A stretch of DNA of 64,000 nt from Novosphingobium endophyticum (GTDB taxonomy: Bacteria > Pseudomonadota > Alphaproteobacteria > Sphingomonadales > Sphingomonadaceae), in contig NZ_BMHK01000002.1 in assembly GCF_014640675.1 (NCBI RefSeq), forward strand, positions 1-64,000, given 5' to 3'. The position numbers and the translations under genes were made by a program. The notes beneath the pieces are model-generated. The model saw only the letters and a program-made list of their open reading frames with translations, was not told the origin of the DNA and made no database searches. The first letter of the stretch is position 1. The number at the start of each line of letters is the position of its first letter. Below, piece by piece: positions 1 through 10,244 of this stretch.

Positions 1-267
1 CTGCGAACCGCACGACCCGAAATCTCCATCAGACGCAAGCGCAAACGCTCAGGCTGGTCCAACGACTTCGCTCGATCCATCATCGGCCAAATGCGATAGC
101 CCTGTGGATGAGGGGGCGCCCTCTTGACCTGAGCCCCCATAGCGCGCATCGGCGGGGCCGACGAATCCGCTTGTCGCACTGCAGCACGGCCGTGCATCCC
201 ATCGGGCATCGCCCATGGATAGCCGAGCAAGGAAGGCAAGCTCCATAACGAAGGGGAATTGCCCACC
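1..267. other. Left-edge region upstream of acnA, no convincing complete gene
   Basis: No complete gene is visible. On the minus strand an open frame begins with tandem ATG codons at 83 and 80 (MMDRAKSLDQPERL...) and runs off the left edge without a stop, so it could be the first ~26 residues of a divergent gene. No good ribosome binding site precedes it and I do not recognise it. The stretch should also hold the acnA promoter, but I see no convincing -35/-10 pair. The only clear signal is the AAGGGGAA ribosome binding site at 251-258 ahead of the acnA ATG at 268. Confidence 0.4.
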
Positions 268-2943
<2,676 letters not shown>

Positions 2944-2971
2944 CCCGGCGCCGGCCTGATGGCTGAGAAAG

Positions 2972-3009
2972 ACCCCCCGCCCCGCGCAGAGCAGGGCGGG
3001 GGTTTTCTT
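2972..3009 (+). terminator. Rho-independent terminator of acnA
   Basis: Perfect 9-bp GC stem CCCCCGCCC (2974-2982) with GGGCGGGGG (2994-3002), 11-nt loop, followed by TTTTCTTTT. It lies about 30 bp after the acnA stop and ends that transcript before the PhnA-domain gene at 3078. Confidence 0.9.
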
Positions 3010-3077
3010 TTGGCGGAGACGCCGACCGCCGCCTCTGCCCTGCCGGGAACGTCAAAACAGCCTCATGGAGCCATACG

Positions 3078-3386
3078 ATGAGCGATGAAGAATACGTCTA
3101 TGACGAGGAGACCGGCGAGTGGATGCCGGCATCCGAACTGGAGCAGCGCCAGGCCGCGTCCGGCGGCCAGGTGGAAGTGCGCGATGCCGTGGGCAACCTG
3201 CTGGAAGACGGTGATCAGGTGACCCTGATCAAGGACCTTGTCGTCAAGGGCGCCGGCCAGACTCTCAAGCGCGGCACGCTCATCAAGTCGATCAGGCTGA
3301 CCGGCGATGCCCAGGAAATCGACTGCCGCTATGAAGGCATCAAGGGATTGGTCCTTCGCGCGGAATTTGTCCGCAAGCGTAGCTGA
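3078..3386 (+). CDS. PhnA/YjdM-domain protein
   Basis: A 102-residue acidic protein whose second half (about residues 33-101) matches the PhnA/YjdM C-terminal domain: DAVGNLLEDGDQVTLIKDL, VKGAGQTLKRGT, then IDCRYEGIKGLVLRAEFVRK. The N-terminal zinc-ribbon cysteines of full YjdM are missing; instead there is an acidic YVYDEETGEWMP leader. Despite the historical name, this family is not itself a phosphonatase and its biochemical role is unclear. The ATG at 3078 is preceded by GGAGCC. It is a single gene between the acnA terminator and a convergent PEP-CTERM gene. Confidence 0.8.
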   Translation: MSDEEYVYDEETGEWMPASELEQRQAASGGQVEVRDAVGNLLEDGDQVTLIKDLVVKGAGQTLKRGTLIKSIRLTGDAQEIDCRYEGIKGLVLRAEFVRKRS

Positions 3387-3463
3387 ACGGCTTGCTCCGG
3401 CGCGATCGGCGGCTTTCGAGACGCCGGTTCAAAGGCAATGCGGCGGCGCCCGTAAGAGACGAT

Positions 3464-3491
3464 AAAGGGCGGCGCCACGAAAGCGCCGCCC
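3464..3491 (-). terminator. Terminator of the PEP-CTERM gene, possibly bidirectional
   Basis: Perfect 9-bp stem GGGCGGCGC (3467-3475) with GCGCCGCCC (3483-3491) around a 7-nt loop. Read on the minus strand it is followed by TTTATC, a short T tract. It lies between two convergent genes, about 30 bp past the stop of the gene at 3522, and could also end the phnA-like transcript. Confidence 0.7.
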
Positions 3492-3521
3492 TCCCCCCGG
3501 TAAACGGGTATCAGCCTGGAA

Positions 3522-4460
3522 TCAGGCGTTCGTCTTGCCCCGCGCGAGGCGGCCACGGCCGACGATCGCGGCGGCTGCGGCGCCGAACAGGATCAGCATC
3601 GGCGGCGCCGGAACTTCGTGACCGCCCGAGCTGGTGCTGGTCGTTCCGCCCGAGGACGACGACGTGCTCGACGAGGTCGAGGAACTGGTCGAAGAACTCG
3701 AGGACGTGCTCGACGAGGTCGAAGACGACGAGGAGCTCGAAGACGAAGACGACGAAGAGCTGGTGCTGGTGACGTTGCCCGAACTGGTCGAGGTGGTCGA
3801 TGTTACGCCGCCCGAACTGGTCGAGGTCGTCGAGGTGACGCCGCCGGTCGTCGAAGTGACGCCGCCTGTGGTAGAAGTCACGCCGCCTGTGGTCGAGGTC
3901 ACGCCGCCGGTCGAGGACGACGTAGACGTCGACCCGCCGCTCGTGGTCGAGGTGAGGCCGCCGGTGGATGTCGACGTGGACCCACCGCTGGTGGTCGAGG
4001 TGAGCCCGCCAGTGGAAGTCGACGTGGACCCGCCGCTCGTGGTCGAGCTGATGACGACATTGCCGCCGCCACCGCCACCGCCGCCGCCGAAGAACCCGCC
4101 GAAGAACCCTCCGCCGAAGCCGCCGATCGGCCCGCCCCCGATCACCACCGGGACACCGCCGCCACCGCCCGTCTGCGGCGGCGCGGGCGGAATATAGGGC
4201 GGCGGCAGCGGCACCATGGCCATCTGCGGCTGCTCACAGCAGGTGCGTTTGACGATCTTGCGCACGCGCTTGGTCTCGCGCGGCTGCTCCTTGCGAACGA
4301 CGCGCTTCACCGGCTGGGCCTTTTCGACCTTGGCCTGCTTCACCTTGCGGTACTGGACCTCTTTCGAAGGCGTCTCCGCGACATGGACGGCGCCGCCACC
4401 GATAACTGCGCAGCCTGCCGCACAGGCAGACAATTTCGCAAGGGCCATCCGAACCGACAT
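3522..4460 (-). CDS. PEP-CTERM-type secreted protein with Ser/Thr/Gly tandem repeats
   Basis: A 312-residue predicted exported protein. It starts with MSVRMALAKLSACAAG, a short hydrophobic signal-like segment, then a basic stretch (about 45-80, rich in K and R with a TCC pair), a proline/glycine hinge with PPPYIPPAPP and GGFFGG runs, and a long low-complexity region of STTSGGSTSTSTGG-type repeats giving way to pure serine/threonine. The C-terminus is a sorting tail: VPAPPMLILFG, a hydrophobic helix, then RGRLARGKTNA. This matches the PEP-CTERM variant in which VPAPP replaces VPEP. Start chosen at 4460, with GAAGAGAG about 8 nt upstream; longer in-frame starts lack this. An exosortase would be expected elsewhere in the genome. 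Function of the repeat stalk is unknown; surface or exopolysaccharide association is inference. Confidence 0.75.
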   Translation of the reverse strand: MSVRMALAKLSACAAGCAVIGGGAVHVAETPSKEVQYRKVKQAKVEKAQPVKRVVRKEQPRETKRVRKIVKRTCCEQPQMAMVPLPPPYIPPAPPQTGGGGGVPVVIGGGPIGGFGGGFFGGFFGGGGGGGGGNVVISSTTSGGSTSTSTGGLTSTTSGGSTSTSTGGLTSTTSGGSTSTSSSTGGVTSTTGGVTSTTGGVTSTTGGVTSTTSTSSGGVTSTTSTSSGNVTSTSSSSSSSSSSSSSSTSSSTSSSSSTSSSTSSSTSSSSGGTTSTSSGGHEVPAPPMLILFGAAAAAIVGRGRLARGKTNA

Positions 4461-4695
4461 AAGCGATGCTCTCTTCGTTACCTCTGAACCTTTCCGGGAT
4501 GCCGGAGGGGCATTTCCAGAAAGTCCATCTGGCACAAGCATCACCGCAGAGTGCTTAACGCCACAACCGCGTTAACCGCGATTCCGGCGTCCCGATGCGG
4601 GAAACCTGGTTAATTAATCGCGAGGAACCCGGGACTGTGCCGAAACGGGACTGTGCGGGGTGCGCTTTGTAAACGTGACCGACTGGTTTTCGAGC
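4461..4695. other. Intergenic region between the PEP-CTERM gene and ruvB
   Basis: No gene seen in 235 bp. It is locally AT-richer (GGTTAATTAATCG near 4609) and contains a short direct repeat CGGGACTGTGC at 4630-4640 and 4646-4656. It should hold the minus-strand promoter of the PEP-CTERM gene and the 3' end of the ruv operon; no clear terminator for ruvB is visible. Confidence 0.4.
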
Positions 4696-5733
4696 CTAGT
4701 CAGCCGATTGGTCCGAATCGAACAGTCCGCCCTGCGGCCCGTCCGGCGGCGTGAGTCCCAGGTGCGTCCAGCCCCGGTCGTTGAGGCAGCGCCCGCGCGC
4801 GGTGCGGGCGACGAGGCCGAGCTGGATCAGATAGGGCTCGATCACTTCCTCGATCGTGTCGCGCGGTTCGGACAGGCCCGCCGCCAATGTCTCGACGCCG
4901 ACGGGGCCGCCCTTGTAGATATCGGCGATCATGTGGAGATACCGGCGATCCTGCGCATCGAGGCCGATGGCATCGACCTCGAGCCGAGTCAGCGATTCAT
5001 CGGCGATACGGCGCGTTATCACGTCGCTGCCGGCGACATGGGCAAAGTCGCGCACCCGGCGCATCAGCCTTCCGGCGACGCGCGGCGTGCCGCGCGCGCG
5101 GCGGGCAATCTCGGTCGCCCCGCCCTTGTCGATGCCGATGCCCAGCAGCCCCGCGCCGCGCGTGACGACGTGCTCCAGTTCCTCTACGGAGTAGAACTGC
5201 AGCCGCACCGGAATGCCGAAACGGTCGCGCAAGGGCGTCTGCAACAGCCCCTGCCGCGTTGTCGCGCCGATCAGGGTGAAGGGCGGCAGGTCGATCCGCA
5301 CCGAGCGCGCCGACGGCCCCTCGCCGATGATGAGATCGAGCGCCCGGTCTTCCATCGCCGGGTAGAGCACTTCCTCCACCACGGGATTGAGGCGGTGGAT
5401 CTCGTCGATGAACAGCACGTCGCCATGTTCGAGATTGGTGAGCAGCGCCGCGAGGTCTCCTGCCTTGGCGATCACCGGCCCCGAAGTGGAGCGAAACCCC
5501 ACCCCCAGCTCTCGCGCGACGATCTGCGCCAGCGTCGTCTTGCCCAGCCCCGGCGGCCCGAAGAACAGCACATGATCCATCGCCTCGCGCCGCGACTTCG
5601 CGCTCTCGATGAACACGCGCAGGTTGTCCTTGGCCCCCGCCTGCCCGACGAACTCTGCCAGCATCTTGGGCCGCAGCGCCGCGTCGGCATCTTCGGCCTG
5701 GCGGGTAGAGGTGAGGATGGGGTTATCGGTCAT
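4696..5733 (-). CDS. ruvB: Holliday junction branch migration helicase RuvB
   Basis: Hexameric AAA+ motor that, with RuvA, drives branch migration of Holliday junctions during recombinational repair. The 345-residue product has Walker A GPPGLGKT (59-66), Walker B with DEIH (110-113), the GATTRQG sensor region (about 156-162) and the C-terminal winged-helix region [21 protein letters not shown]. Its ATG overlaps the TGA of the upstream small membrane-protein gene as ATGA (5730-5733), so translation is probably coupled. It is the last gene of ruvA-(membrane protein)-ruvB. Confidence 0.98.
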   Translation of the reverse strand: MTDNPILTSTRQAEDADAALRPKMLAEFVGQAGAKDNLRVFIESAKSRREAMDHVLFFGPPGLGKTTLAQIVARELGVGFRSTSGPVIAKAGDLAALLTNLEHGDVLFIDEIHRLNPVVEEVLYPAMEDRALDLIIGEGPSARSVRIDLPPFTLIGATTRQGLLQTPLRDRFGIPVRLQFYSVEELEHVVTRGAGLLGIGIDKGGATEIARRARGTPRVAGRLMRRVRDFAHVAGSDVITRRIADESLTRLEVDAIGLDAQDRRYLHMIADIYKGGPVGVETLAAGLSEPRDTIEEVIEPYLIQLGLVARTARGRCLNDRGWTHLGLTPPDGPQGGLFDSDQSAD

Positions 5734-6212
5734 TTCAAATTAAACCCGATCGCAACAACACCTGCGATAAAAAACATTGCCGACGCCCAACCACAAAAAT
5801 TGGATGCGCACTTTGTGGGCTTGAGCTGCTTCTGCATTTTCAGCTTTGCTTTGGCGAGTGCCTTCAAGTCGATGTCGCCAGATTCAATGGCCGCAAGCCA
5901 AAATCCCGATAACGTCCCGAGAGGCGCGACCATTCGCTCAGTGGATTTCATCGTAAAGAATGCAAGGAGTAGTGCGAAAAACACTCCGATCGAGAAGGCT
6001 CCCCCTCCCAAAATCATCGCCTTTCCGGAGATCTTTTCCGCAGTGAGAATGGCCACAGCACTTCCACCATTCACGGCGAGCAATGATGCCAGAAGCCAGC
6101 GAAATGTGGCACCGTTCTCGTCGAGCAATCGCGCCTGTAAAGCGAGGCTGTTAGAGAATTCAACCTCCGCGACCCTTCGAATAAGCGCCCGTTCCTGATC
6201 GTCTCCGTCCAT
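5730..6212 (-). CDS. Small membrane protein inserted between ruvA and ruvB
   Basis: Not recognised. The 160-residue product starts [19 protein letters not shown]. It has three likely membrane helices: about 37-60 ([20 protein letters not shown]), 64-88 ([20 protein letters not shown]) and 139-158 ([18 protein letters not shown]), with a lysine-rich linker before the last. The ATG lies 2 bp after the ruvA TGA, and its TGA overlaps the ruvB ATG, so it is embedded in the operon. Its base composition is visibly less GC-rich than ruvA and ruvB, with AAATTAAACCCG- and AAAAAACATTGCC-type stretches, suggesting later acquisition. The frame stays open far upstream through ruvA, but the codon pattern there is that of an antisense or shifted frame, so the start at 6212 is preferred. 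No role in recombination is implied by its sequence. Confidence 0.75.
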   Translation of the reverse strand: MDGDDQERALIRRVAEVEFSNSLALQARLLDENGATFRWLLASLLAVNGGSAVAILTAEKISGKAMILGGGAFSIGVFFALLLAFFTMKSTERMVAPLGTLSGFWLAAIESGDIDLKALAKAKLKMQKQLKPTKCASNFCGWASAMFFIAGVVAIGFNLK

Positions 6213-6214
6213 TA

Positions 6215-6814
6215 TCACCCCGCCGCCTTCTTCAGCGCCACGCGCACCAGGTCGTTCAGCTCCGCGTCCTCGCCAAGCTCTCCGACCGCATGCGCCACGG
6301 CCGCGTTGGCGATGGCGGGCTTGAAACCCAGGTTCTGCAGAGCCGAGACCGCGTCGGCGCTCGCCGAGCCCGCCGGCACGGTCGCCGCCGCGACACCGGG
6401 CGCGCCCGGCAATCCGCCTGCCTTGTCCTTCAACTCGTTGACGATCCGGCTCGCCAGCTTCGGCCCGACGCCGTTGGCGCGCGCGACCATGGCGCTGTCC
6501 CCGCCGGCGCAGGCGCGCTGCAGCTCCTCGGTAGTGAGCGCCGAGAGGATCGCCAGCGCCACCTTGGAGCCGACGCCCTGCACCATGGTGAGCAGGCGAA
6601 ACCACTCGCGTTCGGCGGCGGAGGCGAAGCCGATCAGGCGCTGGTCGGTTTCGGAGACCTGCATTTCGGTATGCACCACCACGCGGTCGCCGCGAATGCC
6701 GAGATTGTCGAGGGTGCGGGCCGAGCAGTGGACGAGAAAACCGACGCCGTTCACGTCGACGATCGCCCAGTCGGCGCCAGTGTCGTCGAGCACTCCGGTA
6801 AGCTTGGCGATCAT
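6215..6814 (-). CDS. ruvA: Holliday junction branch migration protein RuvA
   Basis: Tetrameric junction-binding subunit that loads RuvB. The 199-residue product begins [18 protein letters not shown] (OB fold), followed by helix-hairpin-helix elements ([19 protein letters not shown] at about 72-90 and [16 protein letters not shown] at about 107-122). After an Ala/Pro/Gly linker comes the C-terminal RuvB-binding domain ([19 protein letters not shown]). Length is normal. It is the first gene of the minus-strand ruvA operon and diverges from a glycosyltransferase gene; ruvC is not adjacent but lies 1.6 kb upstream. Confidence 0.97.
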   Translation of the reverse strand: MIAKLTGVLDDTGADWAIVDVNGVGFLVHCSARTLDNLGIRGDRVVVHTEMQVSETDQRLIGFASAAEREWFRLLTMVQGVGSKVALAILSALTTEELQRACAGGDSAMVARANGVGPKLASRIVNELKDKAGGLPGAPGVAAATVPAGSASADAVSALQNLGFKPAIANAAVAHAVGELGEDAELNDLVRVALKKAAG

Positions 6815-6897
6815 GGTTTGTTCCTATGGCACAGCCGGGAGTCGCGCGGCAAGCGCAAACTCCGCAAGCCTCGGTGACATTGCCCGCCGGGCGGGTT

Positions 6898-8421
6898 ATG
6901 ACCCGTCCCATGGGGAATACCGGGGGCATCGGCGCGCGGGGCCGCGGCATCAGCTGGCAAAGCAACGAGCGGACCTGGCAACTGGCGATACTGGCGATCG
7001 TCGCGCTCGCGGTGGTGCTGCGGGTTCACGCCTTCTCGCCGTTCGACATCAGCCACGCCGACGAGCTGATGCAGTACCTCGAACAGGCCAACCGCATCGC
7101 GACGGGCCACGGCATCCGACCGTGGGAAACCCGCTATGGCGTGCGTAACGAACTGATCCCGCAACTCCTTTCGCTTCCTTTTTGGATCGGTCACCGGATC
7201 GCGCCGGGCACGCTTGCCGGAATGTATCTGGCGCGCGTAACATTCGCGGCGCTGACGCTGATCGCATTGCCGGCGGCCTGGCGGCTTGGTGCGCTCGTCT
7301 CGCGCCGACACGCGCTGGCCGCGCTGTTCGTGGTGGCGATCTGGTGGGAAAGCGTGCTCTATTCCAACCTCCTGCTGTCGGAGAGTCTCGGCGCAGCGAT
7401 CCTGTTGCTTTCAGCCGCGCCGCTGCTCGACGAGAAGGCCGGCGTGAGAGCCTTGCGCATGAGCGGATTCCTGCTGGGGCTGGGCCTTCTCGTCAGGTTC
7501 CAGTTCGCCCCGTTCGCCGCAGTGCTGTTCCTCTACGCGGAGTGGCGCGACAGGCGCCGTATTCTGCCGCTTGTCACCGGCGGAATAATCGCGGCGGCAC
7601 TCGGCGCGGCGAGCGATCTCGCACGCGGCGCGGCTCCGTTCTCGTGGGTCTTCGCCAATTTCACCATGAACATCGGTGAGGGACGCGCCGCCGGCTTTGG
7701 CGTCAGCGGACCGTTTCAGTACCTTGTGGACTATTACTTCCATTTTGGCGCGGGCGCGTTGATCTTCACCCTGCTGTGCGTGCTCCTGGCCGGACGACGC
7801 TATTGGCCGCTGCTGTGCGCTGCCGTGGTGACAGTCGCCGCGCACAGCCTGATCGGCCACAAGGAATACCGCTTCGTCTGGATCGCCACGCTGACCCTGC
7901 TGGCGCTGGCAGCGATCGGCTCGCTGAACCTCTTCCGGTTCCTGGCCGACCGGCGCAGGCCCGGCAGCGGCGATGGGCCGGTCCCGCTGGCAGCGACGCT
8001 GGCGGTATGGGCGCTGCTATCGCTGTCCTCTTTCCAGATCACCGGCGGCTATTCAGCGTTCCGTGGCGGCGGCGCGCTTTCGAAGCTTGCGGCCATGGCA
8101 GGCGCACGGCCGGACGTGTGCAGACTGGCGGTGGTCGAAGCCTACTATGCCTACGTGGCGCCTTCGATCATGCCTCGCCGAGTGCCCATCTCAGTCGCGC
8201 CCAAGGGTGTCTACGAAGGCACCCGGCCACTCCCCCCGGAGCTTGTCATAGCAGCCGATGCGCTGCTTGCGGAAAAGCGGCCGCTGGGGACGGAGCAGTA
8301 CCGCCAGGTAGCCTGCCTGACGCTTCCCAGCGAGCGTCCCTGCCTCTACGTCCGACCCGGCACGTGCACACCGGATCCTGTCTACGATTTCCAGACTTCT
8401 CTCGAACGCGGAGGCATGTAA
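6898..8421 (+). CDS. Alg9/GPI-mannosyltransferase-like (GT22) membrane glycosyltransferase
   Basis: A polytopic membrane protein of about 507 residues resembling lipid-linked mannosyltransferases of GT22/GT-C type. Support comes from an acidic DxxxADE-like first-loop motif (FDISHADELMQYLEQ), many hydrophobic helices, and a late HKEYRF motif (H321) that matches the conserved HKEERF of this family. The C-terminal ~140 residues form a soluble region. Start is uncertain: ATG at 6898 or 6910 are the best choices, since the frame is open further back but overlaps the ruvA promoter region. It runs opposite to ruvA and converges on ruvC with a 3-bp gap, so it splits the usual yebC-ruvC-ruvA-ruvB order. 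Acceptor and sugar are unknown. Confidence 0.75.
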   Translation: MTRPMGNTGGIGARGRGISWQSNERTWQLAILAIVALAVVLRVHAFSPFDISHADELMQYLEQANRIATGHGIRPWETRYGVRNELIPQLLSLPFWIGHRIAPGTLAGMYLARVTFAALTLIALPAAWRLGALVSRRHALAALFVVAIWWESVLYSNLLLSESLGAAILLLSAAPLLDEKAGVRALRMSGFLLGLGLLVRFQFAPFAAVLFLYAEWRDRRRILPLVTGGIIAAALGAASDLARGAAPFSWVFANFTMNIGEGRAAGFGVSGPFQYLVDYYFHFGAGALIFTLLCVLLAGRRYWPLLCAAVVTVAAHSLIGHKEYRFVWIATLTLLALAAIGSLNLFRFLADRRRPGSGDGPVPLAATLAVWALLSLSSFQITGGYSAFRGGGALSKLAAMAGARPDVCRLAVVEAYYAYVAPSIMPRRVPISVAPKGVYEGTRPLPPELVIAADALLAEKRPLGTEQYRQVACLTLPSERPCLYVRPGTCTPDPVYDFQTSLERGGM

Positions 8422-8424
8422 CCC

Positions 8425-8901
8425 TCAGCGATGGCTGCCCAGCATGTTGGCGTGCGTGATCGCCACCGCCAATGCGTCGGACGCATCCTCGCCGGCCAGC
8501 CCGACGCCCGGCAGCAGCACCTTGAGCATGGCCTGGACCTGCGCCTTTTCCGCCCCGCCCGTGCCGACCAGCGCCTTCTTGACGACTTTGGTGGGATATT
8601 CCGCGACGGGCAGACCCGCGCGCGCCAGCGCCAGCATCGCGACGCCGCGCGCCTGACCGAGCTTCAGGGTCGATTGCGGATTCTTGTTCATGAAGACTTC
8701 CTCCACCGCGCCCGCGTCGGGGCGGTGGTGGAGGATCACGTCGGTCAGCGCCGCGTCGAGTTCGACCAGCCGCTCGGCCATCGAAGCCTTGGCGTCGGTG
8801 CGGATCTGGCCGTTGGCGACATGACTGAGGCGGCTGCCCGATTTCGCGACAATGCCCCAGCCGGTGCAGGTGAGGCCGGGGTCGAGACCGATGATGATCA
8901 G
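8425..8901 (-). CDS. ruvC: Crossover junction endodeoxyribonuclease RuvC, CTG start
   Basis: Homodimeric resolvase that cuts Holliday junctions after RuvAB migration. Read from a CTG at 8901 the product is 158 residues, beginning (L/M)[17 protein letters not shown]. All four catalytic acids are present: D7, E67 (in [10 protein letters not shown]), D139 and D142 (in [15 protein letters not shown]). The first in-frame ATG (8781) would remove 40 residues, including D7 and the first beta strands, so it cannot be the true start. No ATG, GTG or TTG occurs upstream in this frame before a stop. The CTG overlaps the yebC TGA as CTGA (8898-8901), the same geometry as ATGA coupling, which supports reinitiation at CTG. 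Transcribed with yebC. Confidence 0.92.
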   Translation of the reverse strand: MIIIGLDPGLTCTGWGIVAKSGSRLSHVANGQIRTDAKASMAERLVELDAALTDVILHHRPDAGAVEEVFMNKNPQSTLKLGQARGVAMLALARAGLPVAEYPTKVVKKALVGTGGAEKAQVQAMLKVLLPGVGLAGEDASDALAVAITHANMLGSHR

Positions 8902-9641
8902 CCGAGCTTCTCCATCACCTCGTCCGAGATTTCGTAATTGCCCCAGACGGTCTGCACGTCGTCGTCATCATCGAGGGTGTCGACCAGCTTGAGCAGCGTG
9001 CTCGCCGTGCCCTCGTCGACATCGACCTTGAGGTTGGGACGCCACGCCAGCTTCACGCCTTCCGCTTCGCCCAGCACCTTTTCGAGCGCGCCGGCGACTT
9101 CGTGCAGGCTTTCCACCGCCGTCCAGATGGCGTGGCTTTCGCTGTCGCTCTCGACATCGTCGGCACCTGCCTCGATCGCGGCTTCGAGAACCTTTTCCTC
9201 GTCACCCACGCTGCCGGGGTACTCGATCAGGCCCAGTCGTTCGAATCCGTGACTCACCGCGCCCGAAGCGCCCAGGTTGCCGCCGTTCTTGGAAAAAGCG
9301 GTACGAACATTGGTGGCGGTGCGGTTGCGGTTGTCGGTCAGCGCCTCGACGATCAGCGCGACGCCGCCGGGGCCATAGCCCTCATAGCGCACTTCCTCGT
9401 AGTTCTCGCCGTCGCCCTTGCTGGCCTTGTCGATCGCGCGCTGGATATTGTCCTTGGGCATCGACTGCGCCTTGGCGGCGTTGACCGCCGCGCGCAGACG
9501 CGGGTTCATATCCGGGTCGGGCATGCCCATCTTGGCCGCGACCGTGATTTCGCGGGAGAGCTTGGAGAACATCGCCGAGCGCTTCTTGTCCTGCGCGCCC
9601 TTGCGATGCATGATGTTCTTGAATTTGGAATGGCCTGCCAT
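8898..9641 (-). CDS. yebC: YebC/PmpR family protein
   Basis: A 247-residue member of the YebC/TACO1 family. Members are DNA-binding regulators in some bacteria; recent work links them to relieving ribosome stalling. The diagnostic N-terminus [18 protein letters not shown] is present, followed by [17 protein letters not shown], the middle [14 protein letters not shown] motif and the acidic [21 protein letters not shown]-terminus. Length is typical. It is the upstream partner of ruvC, with stop and start overlapping by 4 bp. Transcription begins downstream of a composite inverted repeat at 9708-9888. Confidence 0.96.
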   Translation of the reverse strand: MAGHSKFKNIMHRKGAQDKKRSAMFSKLSREITVAAKMGMPDPDMNPRLRAAVNAAKAQSMPKDNIQRAIDKASKGDGENYEEVRYEGYGPGGVALIVEALTDNRNRTATNVRTAFSKNGGNLGASGAVSHGFERLGLIEYPGSVGDEEKVLEAAIEAGADDVESDSESHAIWTAVESLHEVAGALEKVLGEAEGVKLAWRPNLKVDVDEGTASTLLKLVDTLDDDDDVQTVWGNYEISDEVMEKLG

Positions 9642-9707
9642 TGCTCGCTTCGTCTGCTCGGGTTTAGCGTTGAGCCGCCCCTAGCCCACGGACGCGCCGG
9701 GGGCAAT

Positions 9708-9888
9708 CGTCGTCCCGGACTTGCTCCGGGACCGCGGGCCATCTTTAGGCGCGACATCGGATCGGCGCGCTTTCAGGCCAGGCGTTTTTGCGAGAGGTTT
9801 CGTCTAAAGACCGCCACCGTTCCCGACGTGCGCCGGGATGACGGTGTCCGAAGCTGGACAGCGGTCCCGGAGCAAGTCCGGGATGACG
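9708..9888. repeat. Composite inverted repeat, REP/MITE-like, copy 1
   Basis: Left arm begins CGTCGTCCCGGACTTGCTCC (9708); an inverted partner ends at 9843 (GCCGGGATGACG). An extra half-element at 9861-9888 is the reverse complement of the left arm over 28 bp with one mismatch. Each arm is itself a small hairpin (CCCGG...CCGGG). The element starts 2 bp from the gapR stop, read on the minus strand, and lies upstream of yebC. It shares arms and a TCTTTAGGCGC internal block with copies at 15447 and 35016. Confidence 0.85.
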
Positions 9889-9890
9889 GA

Positions 9891-10127
9891 TCAGCCCAGC
9901 CCCAGCGCGGACTTGTATGTATCCAGCACCATTTCCATTTCCTTGCGGTCGTCCGGCTTCATCTTTCTGAGACGCACGATCTGGCGCATGATCTTGACGT
10001 CGTATCCGACCGCCTTGGCCTCGTTGTAGACGTCGCGGATATCGTCCGAGATGCCCTTCTTCTCTTCCTCGAGGCGTTCGACGCGCTCGATCAGGAGGCG
10101 CAGGCGATCGTCGGTGGTTTCGGCCAT
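9891..10127 (-). CDS. gapR: GapR family nucleoid-associated protein (DUF2312)
   Basis: A 78-residue DUF2312 protein matching GapR of Caulobacter, a dimeric/tetrameric coiled-coil clamp that prefers AT-rich, overtwisted DNA ahead of replication and transcription and stimulates topoisomerases. The core is intact: LIERVERLEEEKKGISDDIR, DVYNEAKAVGYDVKIMRQIV, then RLRKMKPDDRKEMEMVLDTY. It lacks the N-terminal extension of Caulobacter GapR, as many homologues do. ATG at 10127; single gene on the minus strand, ending 2 bp from the repeat. Role is by family; nothing local adds to it. Confidence 0.88.
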   Translation of the reverse strand: MAETTDDRLRLLIERVERLEEEKKGISDDIRDVYNEAKAVGYDVKIMRQIVRLRKMKPDDRKEMEMVLDTYKSALGLG

Positions 10128-10244
10128 GGGTTCAATGCTCCGGTCATGCAGTGTGAATCGATTGACCGGGGCTGATAGCGGCGGCCCGGGATTCGAGCAA
10201 AGTCACAGCTGTGGAAATTGCGACTGGGGCGGTGCCTGCTTGCG
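10128..10244. other. Intergenic region between the sulfatase-like gene and gapR
   Basis: About 117 bp with no gene seen. It should contain the gapR promoter (minus strand) and the 3' end of the operon starting at 13423. I could not identify a clear promoter or terminator. Confidence 0.3.

Noticed and set aside
3634..4197. Plus-strand frame with VEVTPP repeats and acidic runs
   Set aside because: It is the antisense of the Ser/Thr repeat gene; the repeats mirror the repeats of the real gene, and no ribosome binding site is seen.
4630..4656. Direct repeat CGGGACTGTGC
   Set aside because: Only two 11-bp copies in a non-coding gap; too little to call a regulatory or mobile element.
6213..6965. 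Upstream extension of the small membrane protein through ruvA
   Set aside because: The arginine-rich translation there is an out-of-frame reading of ruvA; the true start lies just after the ruvA stop.
8425..8781. Short ruvC starting at the first ATG
   Set aside because: It would lack the catalytic D7 and the first strands of the RNase H fold; the longer CTG start is preferred.
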